Below are positions 47,759 through 56,296 of a DNA stretch of 64,000 nucleotides, piece after piece. Source of the stretch: Marinirhabdus sp963799365 (GTDB lineage Bacteria; Bacteroidota; Bacteroidia; Flavobacteriales; Flavobacteriaceae); contig CAWCWV010000017.1 of the NCBI GenBank assembly GCA_963799365.1, positions 434,001-498,000 of the forward strand, written 5' to 3'. A program made the translations under genes and the position numbers. How positions within the stretch are numbered: position 1 is the first letter of the stretch; each line of letters begins with the position of its first letter. The notes under the pieces are model-generated. The model made no database searches. It was given only the letters and a program-made list of their open reading frames with translations, and was not told the DNA's origin.

Positions 47759-48571
47759 ATGGGAAGAGAAAATTGGACAAGCGAAAAGATTTTTGAGCGA
47801 TTAGTGAATAACAAATCGGAGAAAACCTATTGGAATAATATATCGGAATTACGAAAACGAGCGAACGATGAAGTTTACAATCAAGCGTATGAATTTGCTA
47901 AATCCCAAGTCGACAAAAAGAAAATTATCGGAATTGACGTCTTAGCTCAATTAGGTTTTGACCCAAGATTCAGACAGAACGAGACAATAAAATTATATTT
48001 TGAACTATTAGAAGAAAAACAAAATGATGACGTTCAATTTTCCTTGTTTTTCGGAATTAGTCATAACAATGAAAAGCTGACTGAGAATCAAGTTCTGAAA
48101 TTGATAAAGTTTAAAAACTCAACAAATAATGATATTCGTTACAGTTTAGTTTCAGCAATTTCCGGAGTTGATAACCCAAAGGCTATTGAAACATTAATTG
48201 AACTTTCAGAGGACAATTATTCTTCAATTAGAAATTGGGCTACTTTCGGAATCGGAACTTTATGTGAGCAAAATAATGACCGAATTATTAAAGCTCTGTG
48301 GAATAGAATTAAAGACAAACATCAAGAAACAAAACTTGAGGCAATAGTTGGATTAGCAAATAGAAAGCAAGTTGCTGTTAAAGACCAAATAATTGAAGAA
48401 TTAAAAAGTGGCGAATATGGAACTTTATTGTTTGACGCAATCGAAACGCTAAACGACAAAGAATTTATACCACATTTAGAAAACAACTTAAAATCTGCGA
48501 AAAATGATAGCGGAATAAAGGAAGAATGGATTGCGGATTTGAAAAAATGCTTGAATAAACTAAGTGCATAA
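47759..48571 (+). CDS. Cassette 37: HEAT-repeat-like protein
   Basis: 270 residues, almost wholly helical, with repeats of about 30-35 residues such as IRYSLVSAISGVDNPKAIET, IRNWATFGIGTLCEQNNDRI and TKLEAIVGLANRKQVAVKD. HEAT-like scaffolds usually bind proteins or nucleic acids, and a role in a toxin, antiphage or modification system is possible but unproven here. Confidence 0.75.
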   Translation: MGRENWTSEKIFERLVNNKSEKTYWNNISELRKRANDEVYNQAYEFAKSQVDKKKIIGIDVLAQLGFDPRFRQNETIKLYFELLEEKQNDDVQFSLFFGISHNNEKLTENQVLKLIKFKNSTNNDIRYSLVSAISGVDNPKAIETLIELSEDNYSSIRNWATFGIGTLCEQNNDRIIKALWNRIKDKHQETKLEAIVGLANRKQVAVKDQIIEELKSGEYGTLLFDAIETLNDKEFIPHLENNLKSAKNDSGIKEEWIADLKKCLNKLSA

Positions 48572-48578
48572 AAACGTG

Positions 48579-48768
48579 TGGTAACAACATATATAGCTCA
48601 TAGCTAGTCAGTTGATTAATCGAAGTTAAGGCATATTTGGAAAGTCGCCAAATTTTTAAATTTGACGATTTCCAATAAAAAAAATAAATAGTAAAATTTA
48701 AAAATCTGGCTTGTGCTCAACCGAAAAATAATCGCTAATTTGCACGCTACGAGCCATATACAGAGACG
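48579..48768 (+). repeat. attC of cassette 37, family C variant (190 bp)
   Basis: R'' TGGTAAC; start TTACCACA pairs with TGTGGTAA. Arms ATATATAGCTCATAGC and GCTACGAGCCATATAC. Confidence 0.84.
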
Positions 48769-48822
48769 TTACCTGCAAGGCTAAAAAAAACTTTGACAAA
48801 ATTAAAAAATAGATAAAAACAA

Positions 48823-49611
48823 ATGCCAAATCCATATATAGACAACTCTGAAAGATGGTTAGCCTTAGCAGAAATTGATTATTTAATTCAATTTGTAAAA
48901 GCTTGGATTCCATTTAATGCTTGGTATATGAATATGTATCCAACATTAAAACGTGATAGAATTATCATTGAGGAAATTAAAAGCAACCCTAATGTTTTCA
49001 GAGATAAAATAATTGCACTTTTAAATGGTGCAGATAATGAATCTATCATTTTCAGAGGCCAACTAGCAAAATTACATCAATATTTAGAGATAAATTATAT
49101 ACCTAACGCCGATAAGAGAATATCTTTTGAATCGGTTATAGTAGAAACAAATCCTAATACATCAGAAACCTATTCATTTAGACAATGGATTTACAAAGTG
49201 GAATTGACTCGCAGCGGTAATTCGACAAATATAAATTCTTTAATAACTAATGCAGGTGGAATTACTCAATATACTTTTGACCAAGCAAAGTTTAATATTG
49301 AAAACCTAACCAGCCACGCAGAAAGTAATTCAAGTCTAAACGAGAGCCAAATGGGATGCCTATTGAAAACTTATGAAAAAATTAATCCAAAAAAGCCCAC
49401 AAGCTTAATTTCATTAAATCGACAAGGAATAGAAGCGGGAGATATTATTTTGATAAATGATGTAGACAAATTAGTGAAAGGACTGATTGAAATTATATAT
49501 AAATTAAGAAACGTTCTTTTTCACGGAGAATTAATACCAAATAATACGAATAAAAAGGTCTACGAACCAGCATTTTACATTCTCAAGACATTAATACAAA
49601 GTTTAAATTAA
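48823..49611 (+). CDS. Cassette 38, first gene: unknown partner of a DUF262 protein
   Basis: 262 residues. Helical N-terminus (RWLALAEIDYLIQFVKAWIPFNAWY) and a C-terminal helix DKLVKGLIEIIYKLRNVLFHGE. The RN(V)LFHG end resembles the RxxxxH motif of HEPN-type RNases (RNVLFH), though this is one motif only. It ends five bases before the DUF262 gene, so the two are an operon and probably a functional pair. Confidence 0.65.
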   Translation: MPNPYIDNSERWLALAEIDYLIQFVKAWIPFNAWYMNMYPTLKRDRIIIEEIKSNPNVFRDKIIALLNGADNESIIFRGQLAKLHQYLEINYIPNADKRISFESVIVETNPNTSETYSFRQWIYKVELTRSGNSTNINSLITNAGGITQYTFDQAKFNIENLTSHAESNSSLNESQMGCLLKTYEKINPKKPTSLISLNRQGIEAGDIILINDVDKLVKGLIEIIYKLRNVLFHGELIPNNTNKKVYEPAFYILKTLIQSLN

Positions 49612-49616
49612 CAAAT

Positions 49617-51422
49617 ATGCCATCAGCAGCAAATAAGATAGACGCAAATGATAAATCTTTGAGAGATATTCTTCACTCAAAGAAATATACTATAGATTTT
49701 TTTCAACGAGAATATAAATGGGAGAAAAAACACATTGAACAACTTTTAATAGATGTTGAAGAGGCTTTTAGCGGCAGTTACAATTTAGGAGATAATATCG
49801 CAGACGTGTCTAGTTATGATTCCTATTATATGGGACCACTAATATTTTGTGAAAAAGCAGGTGTTTCCTCCATTATAGATGGACAGCAAAGACTTACATC
49901 GCTAACACTTCTTTTAATCTATATTAACAATTTACAGATTGATAGCGATGATAAGGAACCAATTGATGATTTGATTTTTTCTAGAAAGCACGGTCGAAAT
50001 TCATTTAACATAGACGTGCCTGAAAGAGTTGATATATTAAATTCTTTTTATAAAAATCAAGATTTTGAGCTTGATGAAAATAGTAATATTACAATTAGAA
50101 ATATATATGACAGATATCAAGATATTAAAGAAATTTATCCTGAAAGTTTAGCTGGGGATAAGCTTCCATTATTTATTGATTGGTTAAAAGAGAAGTTGAT
50201 ATTTGTAGAAATAGTAGCTTACTCTGATAAGAATGCTTTTACCATTTTCGAAACAATGAACGATAGAGGTTATAACCTAACACCTAGTGAAATGCTAAAA
50301 GGATTACTTTTATCAAAAGTAGAAAAGGAAGATTTTTTAATTGAATTGAATAATATTTGGAGAGAAAGTATATCAAAACTTCATTATTTTTCGAGGGATG
50401 AAAACTTAGAGTTTTTTAGAGCTTGGTTTAGAGGTCAATATGCAATGAGTATGAAACGCTCTTCATCTGCCGGTACTGCTAGAGAAGATTTTGAAAAGAT
50501 AGGTACAAGTTTTCATAGATGGGTTAAAGATAACACCAAGCTTCTAAGATTAAAAACAGAAGAAAATTATTATTACTTTGTTAAAAGCGATTTTGTTTTT
50601 TATTCGGATTTATATATCAGAATAAAAAAAATGGAAAGGTATCCAACAGAAGGATTTAAAATTGTGAATTATATTACTAATTATTCTGTAGCGACATCTT
50701 TATCATATCCATTATATCTTACTTCCATAAACAAGACTGATTCAGAGGATGAAATAAATCAGAAAATCATTATCGTCGCTAATTTTTTAGAAAGATATGT
50801 AATACTTAAATCAATTCTAAGTCAACCTATTTCTCAAACGTCAATAAGATATTCTTTCTTTAATAATATTATTAAAGGTGCAAGAGATTTAAATGTTACT
50901 GAGTTAGAAAACTTTTTTAAAGACTATTTAAATCAATACGATGAAGCCTATTCTGAAATAAGAAATATACAAACGTACAGCACAAACCGAAAATTTCTAA
51001 AATACTTTGTTTCTAGACTCACTTTATATATTGACAATTTATGTGGCTGGAAAACTGATTTTTATGATTTGATAACCGCAAGAAGAAAATCTGGTTCGAA
51101 TATCTCACACTTCCTTTCAGAAGATGATAAGTCGAAATTTGAGAATGATGAAGTTTTCTATAGTGCTGCCACCAATATAGGTGCAATTGGATTATTAAGG
51201 AAAGATATTAATGACCTTGATGATTCTGAAGCAAACGTACTCTACAGAACTCTTAAAAATGGCTCTTTGGAATCGTTTGAAAAATCACAATTGGCTGAAA
51301 AGTTTAATTTACCAAAAATAGATGATTTAGGTGTAGACTGGTTAATGGAAAATCAATCATTCATTATTGAAGTTAGCGAAAACTTGTGGAAAAATTCTTC
51401 ACTATTGAATCAAAATGCGTAG
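49617..51422 (+). CDS. Cassette 38, second gene: DUF262 (GmrSD-like) protein
   Basis: 601 residues with an N-terminal DUF262 domain: FFQREYKWEKKHIEQLL near residue 30, IIDGQQRLTSLTLLL near 86 (DGQQR is the nucleotide-cleaving ParB-like core) and TMNDRGYNLTPSEMLKGLLL near 220. The C-terminal half resembles DUF1524 (IGAIGLLRKDIN) but the HNH residues are not evident. GmrSD proteins restrict glucosylated phage DNA, and many DUF262 proteins are antiphage factors, so a defence role is likely. Confidence 0.85.
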   Translation: MPSAANKIDANDKSLRDILHSKKYTIDFFQREYKWEKKHIEQLLIDVEEAFSGSYNLGDNIADVSSYDSYYMGPLIFCEKAGVSSIIDGQQRLTSLTLLLIYINNLQIDSDDKEPIDDLIFSRKHGRNSFNIDVPERVDILNSFYKNQDFELDENSNITIRNIYDRYQDIKEIYPESLAGDKLPLFIDWLKEKLIFVEIVAYSDKNAFTIFETMNDRGYNLTPSEMLKGLLLSKVEKEDFLIELNNIWRESISKLHYFSRDENLEFFRAWFRGQYAMSMKRSSSAGTAREDFEKIGTSFHRWVKDNTKLLRLKTEENYYYFVKSDFVFYSDLYIRIKKMERYPTEGFKIVNYITNYSVATSLSYPLYLTSINKTDSEDEINQKIIIVANFLERYVILKSILSQPISQTSIRYSFFNNIIKGARDLNVTELENFFKDYLNQYDEAYSEIRNIQTYSTNRKFLKYFVSRLTLYIDNLCGWKTDFYDLITARRKSGSNISHFLSEDDKSKFENDEVFYSAATNIGAIGLLRKDINDLDDSEANVLYRTLKNGSLESFEKSQLAEKFNLPKIDDLGVDWLMENQSFIIEVSENLWKNSSLLNQNA

Positions 51423-51431
51423 AAGCCCTGC

Positions 51432-51624
51432 AGGTAACAATGTATATAAAAAATAGCGCGAGCAGTTGCTAACACAAAGGTTCGCGTACATTTTCGAGGT
51501 CGCCAAATTTTTAATTTTGGCTATTTAGGAAAAGAAAGATAAATATTAAAATTTAAAAATTCGGCTTGAGTTCAACCGAATGGATAGCGTACTTTTTCAG
51601 CGCTACTTTTCATATACTCGACCG
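51432..51624 (+). repeat. attC of cassette 38, family C (193 bp)
   Basis: R'' AGGTAAC; start TTACCTGCA pairs with TGCAGGTAA. Confidence 0.86.
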
Positions 51625-51653
51625 TTGTGAGCAATTATGACCCGTCCTGAAAT

Positions 51654-52049
51654 ATGTATACACTAAAACAAATGTATATGTATAAAAATGATGGATATGT
51701 AAGACGATATAGCGAGAGCTTTAAACTAAAAGTCCTTGATGAACTCGCTAAGGGGAACCACTCCAAAAGACAAGTAGGACTGCTCTACGGCATCCAACCC
51801 AGCACCATTAATGAATGGATAAAAAAGTACAATCGTAAAGATTTAATGAACACCCGTGTACTCGTGCAAACAGACGATGAACTTACCCGAATAAAAGCCC
51901 TGCAAAAAGAGCTAAAACAGCTAAAGGAACTTCTCATAAAGAAAGACCTGGATAAGCTTATAGACGACAGCTACCTCAAAGTAGCGGCTAAAAAATTAGG
52001 CTACAAAGATGTTTTCGAACTTAAAAAAAAACTAAACATCAAGCCCTAA
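51654..52049 (+). CDS. IS3-family OrfA (helix-turn-helix subunit)
   Basis: 131 residues with a homeodomain-like HTH near residues 20-60 (RRYSESFKLKVLDEL, QVGLLYGIQPSTINEWIKKY) and a leucine-zipper-like tail (KALQKELKQLKELLIKKD). The start may be any of three nearby ATGs. The stop overlaps the OrfB start by one base. Confidence 0.88.
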   Translation: MYTLKQMYMYKNDGYVRRYSESFKLKVLDELAKGNHSKRQVGLLYGIQPSTINEWIKKYNRKDLMNTRVLVQTDDELTRIKALQKELKQLKELLIKKDLDKLIDDSYLKVAAKKLGYKDVFELKKKLNIKP

Positions 52050-52906
52050 TGGAAACCATTGACAACTGCCCAAAAGAAAGACCCTACAGCATAACAATAA
52101 TATGTAAAGGGTATGGCCTGACCCGTGATGCTTTTTACAAATACAAAAAGCGTTATGTAGAGCGGATAAAAATTGAAATCCAAGTTTTGGATATCGTTCA
52201 TAAAAGACGAAGGATTCTGCCAAGGGAAGGTGCCAGAAAGCTAATGAGATCACTAAAATCAGACTTTGAAGGGCACGACATCAAGATAGGAAGAGACCAG
52301 CTGCTACGGATCTTAAGGGACAATGACCTATTGATCAGACGGAAAAAATATTCGTCCAGAACAACAAATTCACACCACAGGTTTTACAAGTACAAGAATA
52401 GTATTAAGGATGTTATAATTAACAGATCAAACCAAGTGTGGGCAGCAGATATAACCTACATCAGAACCATCAAGGGATTCTGTTACCTGGCGCTATTAAC
52501 CGATATGTATTCACGCAAAATAGTTGGCTATGACCTAAGTGATAGCCTAGAGCTAACCGGATGCTTGAGAGCGCTTAAAAAGGCTTTATATAATAATAGA
52601 GGGCCTAGGAACCTAACGCATCACTCGGACAGAGGAATACAGTATTGTAGCAACGTATACACCAACGAATTAAAGCGAAAAAAAATAGCAATAAGTATGA
52701 CCGAAGAAAATCATTGCTACGAAAACGCAATGGCAGAACGTGTGAACGGCATCTTAAAAGACGAATTTTATCTCGACCAGACCTTTGCCAGTGTGGAGGA
52801 AGCAAAAAGAGCAACCAAAAATGCAATCAAACTTTATAACTCTAAAAGATTACATTTATCTTTAAACTATAAAATACCTAATAACGTGCACCAAAATGCA
52901 GCTTAA
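52049..52906 (+). CDS. IS3-family transposase OrfB
   Basis: 285 residues. The DDE triad is visible in VWAADITYIRT, HHSDRGIQYCS and ENAMAERVNGILKDEF. Intact, so the element may be active. It starts within the OrfA stop (TAATG), suggesting coupled translation. Confidence 0.92.
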   Translation: METIDNCPKERPYSITIICKGYGLTRDAFYKYKKRYVERIKIEIQVLDIVHKRRRILPREGARKLMRSLKSDFEGHDIKIGRDQLLRILRDNDLLIRRKKYSSRTTNSHHRFYKYKNSIKDVIINRSNQVWAADITYIRTIKGFCYLALLTDMYSRKIVGYDLSDSLELTGCLRALKKALYNNRGPRNLTHHSDRGIQYCSNVYTNELKRKKIAISMTEENHCYENAMAERVNGILKDEFYLDQTFASVEEAKRATKNAIKLYNSKRLHLSLNYKIPNNVHQNAA

Positions 52907-52961
52907 TTTTAATCAATAACCTGTAGACGTATTTTAGGACGAGACATTAAAAAGAACATCT

Positions 52962-53465
52962 GTGAGAAACATTTTAAATCTGATTTTAGCACTATTTTTA
53001 TTCATTTCTTGTGGAAAGAAAGGAAATGAAACGACGAATAATAAACCTGAAAATTCTGCTTTAATAAATCAAACTGATTTATTTGAATTTAAGATACCTG
53101 ACACAATTTCTCTTGGAAAACATATTGGAAGAATAACTAAATATAAGCGGAATAAAAAACCGAATTTTGACTATTTATTATCGGTAATTGTGAGTAATCA
53201 ATACGAGGACTCAAAAATCAAAACTGATACTTTTAGTAATGGAACTTTGAATCCATTTTTTGGAATAAACGGATTTAGAACTGGGACTCAAGAAATTAAA
53301 TTGGTAATTGAAGAACAAATTATTGAGCCTTATAAAAAAGACAAAGACTCTTTTTTGGGTATAAAAAAATTATATCACCAATATGACGCACGAATTACGA
53401 TTATTGACGGAAATTATATTTCTGATATTGAAAAAGAATTACTCGCTGAATTGAAAAATGAATAG
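52962..53465 (+). CDS. Cassette 39: lipoprotein, GTG start, displaced by the IS
   Basis: A 167-residue lipoprotein (signal reading RNILNLILALFLFISC, cysteine near residue 17). The GTG start lies 12 bases after the target duplication, so the IS separates the gene from the cassette 5' end and from upstream transcription. The mature domain is beta-rich; no family is recognised. Confidence 0.65.
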   Translation: MRNILNLILALFLFISCGKKGNETTNNKPENSALINQTDLFEFKIPDTISLGKHIGRITKYKRNKKPNFDYLLSVIVSNQYEDSKIKTDTFSNGTLNPFFGINGFRTGTQEIKLVIEEQIIEPYKKDKDSFLGIKKLYHQYDARITIIDGNYISDIEKELLAELKNE

Positions 53466-53474
53466 AATAACTGC

Positions 53475-53684
53475 TCACAACAACGCATATAATACAGCGG
53501 GTCAAATGGTTAAATGAATTGTATTTCTTACAAATAATTGTAATTTAGTCACGCGGATAAATACGGAGTGGCGGCGCCACTGCCCACGGCTGATTCGCAC
53601 GCTGCGCTTCCCACTTTCGCTGACGCAAAATGTTGGCACTGCCGAAGCTGCCGCTTAAAACCCGCCGTATCATATGCAAACACG
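53475..53684 (+). repeat. attC of cassette 39, family A (210 bp)
   Basis: R'' TCACAAC; start TTGTGAGCA, now 1.8 kb away because of the IS, still pairs with TGCTCACAA. Confidence 0.85.
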
Positions 53685-54059
53685 TTGAGCAACAATAAGA
53701 TCAGATCACTAGGTTGGTTTGCTTTTCGATGTTTATACTGAAGACCATTTTAAGAATATCAATCTGATTAGTATAAATCGGATTTCCAAGCTTTGGCGAT
53801 TTCATCGTTGAGAGTTTACTCTCAGAACGTTGAGACGCTCCCAAAGCTTGGTAAAGTTAGTGTTTGATTTTCAAAAAATCAAGTAACGGACTGATATTCT
53901 TAAAAGTAGTGGTCTGAATTCTTGAATTGTCATCGAAAATTTGTTTATGACGTCATTTTATAAGCCCTTATAAAAAGCATAAAAAACAAAAAGCAAGATA
54001 TAATGCGTTATCTGACTGACTTCGTATTCGTCGAATTGCAACTTAGGGACGAATACTGT
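53685..54059. repeat. Cassette 40: gene-free segment with a 220-bp imperfect palindrome
   Basis: I see no credible gene. From about 53721 to 53940 the arms pair: TTTTCGATG with CATCGAAAA, AGACCA with TGGTCT, TTTTAAGAATATCA with TGATATTCTTAAAA, and CCAAGCTTTGG with CCAAAGCTTGG around a GAGAGTTTACTCTC tip. A smaller perfect hairpin GTATTCGTC/GACGAATAC follows near 54026-54056. This could be a MITE or an attC-derived structure. Confidence 0.7.
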
Positions 54060-54188
54060 TGCCAACTGTGCATAATAACAATTTTGCCATAGGGATTAAT
54101 GAATATTATTTCACTAGTTTTAAGGAAAAATTAAAACATCTGAAAATAACGTCCTATTTATAGGCAAAACTGTTATTATACAATCCCG
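54060..54188 (+). repeat. attC-like site of cassette 40, unassigned family (129 bp)
   Basis: Arms GCATAATAACAATTTTGCC and GGCAAAACTGTTATTATAC pair well. But R'' TGCCAAC does not match the cassette start TTGAGC, the only such mismatch in the array, so the cassette is probably a fusion of two. Confidence 0.65.
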
Positions 54189-54219
54189 TTGTGCAACATT
54201 TGACCAAAACCAAAAAAAT

Positions 54220-54432
54220 ATGAAAGAATCTAAATTTTATGATTTTCCGACTCAACAAGGAAACAAAACAATCAATATAAATAATATTGCTGCTATCGAA
54301 GATTTACCAATTGGAACAAAAATCACAATGAATGTAAAAGACGAAAACGGACAATATATTAGTTATATAGCCAATTTGCCTTGGTCAAGCGTTGCATCTG
54401 ATGTTAAGTTCCGGGACGAAAATCAAAATTAA
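54220..54432 (+). CDS. Cassette 41, first gene: small unknown protein
   Basis: 70 residues, with a beta-rich pattern NNIAAIEDLPIGTKITMNVKDENGQYISYIANLPW that suggests a small barrel. It starts 31 bases after the junction. The 3' end overlaps a small gene on the other strand. Confidence 0.6.
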   Translation: MKESKFYDFPTQQGNKTININNIAAIEDLPIGTKITMNVKDENGQYISYIANLPWSSVASDVKFRDENQN

Positions 54433-54574
54433 CGACTGATTTCATTGATAAATATCTATCGATATATTGGACAACATACCGAGCTTCTGACACGGAAAGA
54501 CCGTTTAAATTTTTAGCAACTTCAAATGCTTTTTGATTTAATTTTTCTGTTTCTGGGTTTTGGAATTCGGACAT
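54404..54574 (-). CDS. Cassette 41: small antisense gene
   Basis: A 56-residue frame on the minus strand, ATG at 54574 to TAA at 54404. The product is helical and amphipathic (NQKAFEVAKNLNGLSVSEAR, then VVQYIDRYLSM). It fills the 150-base gap between the two plus-strand genes and overlaps the first by 29 bases tail to tail. A real gene is likely because composition and length fit, but no family is recognised. Confidence 0.5.
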   Translation of the reverse strand: MSEFQNPETEKLNQKAFEVAKNLNGLSVSEARYVVQYIDRYLSMKSVVNFDFRPGT

Positions 54575-54586
54575 AATATTTAGTTT

Positions 54587-54949
54587 ATGGATTATACAAT
54601 TATTTTAGGTTATGTAATTTTATTGGTTATCCAATTTCTTGCTATTCAAGCACTGTTCATTTCAATGTTAAGTGGTTATCTGACAAAATTATCTCGAAAT
54701 TTATTTTTTAGTGCTTTGTCTGCTTCGGTTAGCGTTTGGCTGATTTTATGTATCATTTGGTTTAAAATATTTGATTATGCGATGCCTTTTTTGGCGTTTT
54801 TATTAAGTGTTTTATTTCAAGCAATTCATTTAAAACGAGAAAAATACAGTCTTTCTGAATTGTCGAAGACTTTGATAATAGCCGAAATTTGGGGAATAAT
54901 TATTACGGCAATTTTTGTTTTCATATTTTTAGAGTTTAACTGGTATTAA
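54587..54949 (+). CDS. Cassette 41, second gene: membrane protein
   Basis: 120 residues with four hydrophobic helices (about 4-24, 38-58, 62-80 and 96-117). No family is recognised. The short antisense gene lies just upstream and divergent. Confidence 0.65.
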   Translation: MDYTIILGYVILLVIQFLAIQALFISMLSGYLTKLSRNLFFSALSASVSVWLILCIIWFKIFDYAMPFLAFLLSVLFQAIHLKREKYSLSELSKTLIIAEIWGIIITAIFVFIFLEFNWY

Positions 54950-54965
54950 CCGACAAAAAAACGTT

Positions 54966-55090
54966 GCACAACAATGGCTATAAGTAATTGCTTTTTTAGG
55001 CTTCCTTCCGAAAATCCTATCGGATTTTCGCGCAGTTTTGTACTTGCAAAAGTCTGTGTTATACCCACGCAACTACTCATAGCCTAAACG
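54966..55090 (+). repeat. attC of cassette 41, family F (125 bp)
   Basis: R'' GCACAAC; start TTGTGCAA pairs with TTGCACAA. An internal GAAAATCCTATCGGATTTTC hairpin resembles that of family B. Confidence 0.86.
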
Positions 55091-55449
55091 TTACCAATCA
55101 TGGCACAATTGGATCTTTTCAAAAAAATTATCACGGCTGATAAATCCGCAAATTCGTTCAACTGATTTGAAAGTCGAATGGTTCATGTTGGAGATAAAAA
55201 TTCTCATGGCTGACAAATCCGCCCACGGCGGATTTAATTGCGCAAGCGGAACATTTGGTTGGCAAAGGTCGGTGGAATGTTACGCAGGGTCGTTTCAGCT
55301 CGATTGGCAAGTTTGCGCCACGCTAGGTAACAATGCATAAAGTCCATTGCTGCTGATTTTCCTATCGGAAAATCCTCGCAGGCGGGAAATGAGGGAAATT
55401 TTAAGTAAATTCGTTAAAACGTTCCGCAACGGAACGTTATGCAAGACCG
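55091..55449 (+). mobile_element. Cassette 42: ORF-poor cassette, copy 11 of 12
   Basis: 359 bp; family B attC 55325-55449. Start TTACCAATCATGGCACAATTGG. Confidence 0.87.
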
Positions 55450-55478
55450 TTGTAGCCAATTTGAAAAAAAGCATCATT

Positions 55479-55952
55479 ATGAAAATTAATCATACATTTT
55501 TAACAACATTTCTACTAATTATAATCGCAATGACAGGATGTAAATCTGACAAGTCGGAATACGACAAAATGGTTGAATTCGGACAAAAATATACTGACGC
55601 CTGGAATAGTAAAGTACCAGAAAAAATGGCTTCATTTTATTCCGAGGATGGAATTTTGACTGTTAACAACGGAACACCAGCAGTCGGAAGAAAACAATTA
55701 GCTGAAACTGCTCAATCTTATATGGAAGCATTCCCTGATATGGAATTGACAATGGACAGTCTTACAAAAGAAAATGGAACTTACAGATATTATTGGACAT
55801 TTAAAGGAACTAATTCTGGGCCAAATGGAACTGGAAATAAAGTTGATTTTAGTGGATTTGAGGAATGGACAATGAATAACCAAGGGCTTGTTCAAAAATC
55901 AATCGGAACTTATGATACGGATGATTATGCAAGACAACTGAATGGAAATTAA
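55479..55952 (+). CDS. Cassette 43: SnoaL/DUF4440-like lipoprotein
   Basis: 157 residues. The signal (MKINHTFLTTFLLIIIAMTGC, cysteine at 21) is followed by a cystatin-like NTF2 fold domain: FGQKYTDAWNSKVPEKMASFYSEDGILTVNNGTP, then AFPDMELTMD and YRYYWTFKGTN. SnoaL-like proteins bind or isomerise small molecules; the substrate is unknown. Confidence 0.82.
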   Translation: MKINHTFLTTFLLIIIAMTGCKSDKSEYDKMVEFGQKYTDAWNSKVPEKMASFYSEDGILTVNNGTPAVGRKQLAETAQSYMEAFPDMELTMDSLTKENGTYRYYWTFKGTNSGPNGTGNKVDFSGFEEWTMNNQGLVQKSIGTYDTDDYARQLNGN

Positions 55953-55962
55953 AAAAACTGGC

Positions 55963-56168
55963 TACAACACCGCATATAATACAGCGGTCAGTCTCGTAAT
56001 AGAATTAAAATTCCTACAATTGTTGTAAATTTATCAAGCGGATAAATCCGGAGGGCGGCGCCACTGCCCACGGCTGATTCGCACGCTGCGCTTCCCACTT
56101 TCGCTGACGCAAAATGTTGGCACTGCTGATGCTGCCGCTCAAGACCCGCCGTATCATATGCAAACCCG
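55963..56168 (+). repeat. attC of cassette 43, family A (206 bp)
   Basis: R'' CTACAAC; start TTGTAGCCA pairs with TGGCTACAA. Interior variant CCGGAGGGCGGCGCC. Confidence 0.85.
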
Positions 56169-56296
56169 TTGCCCACAATAACCTCAACCTCAGCCTGTGC
56201 CAACCTCGCAAGCTTGTCGTCACAGGCTAAGGTGGAGGATACGAATTACGAAACTCATTGCATTCCGTTTCAGCTGTAATTCTAATTGTGGGCAAC
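56169..56296 (+). repeat. Cassette 44: tiny cassette with hairpin, no gene
   Basis: Only 128 bases from junction to R'' box. The start TTGCCCACAAT pairs with ATTGTGGGCAA over 11 bases. Between them AGCCTGTG/CACAGGCT and CCTC/GAGG form a hairpin at about 56176-56239. No gene is seen. Confidence 0.7.

Larger units (their letters stand above)
51638..52946 (+). mobile_element. IS3-family (IS150-like) insertion sequence inside cassette 39
   Basis: The element has 1309 bp with imperfect terminal inverted repeats: left TGACCCGTCCTGAAATATGT and right (reverse complement) TGTCTCGTCCTAAAATACGT. A three-base target duplication TTA flanks it (51635-51637 and 52947-52949), which fits IS150-group elements. 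It lies between the junction of cassette 39 and its gene. Confidence 0.9.
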
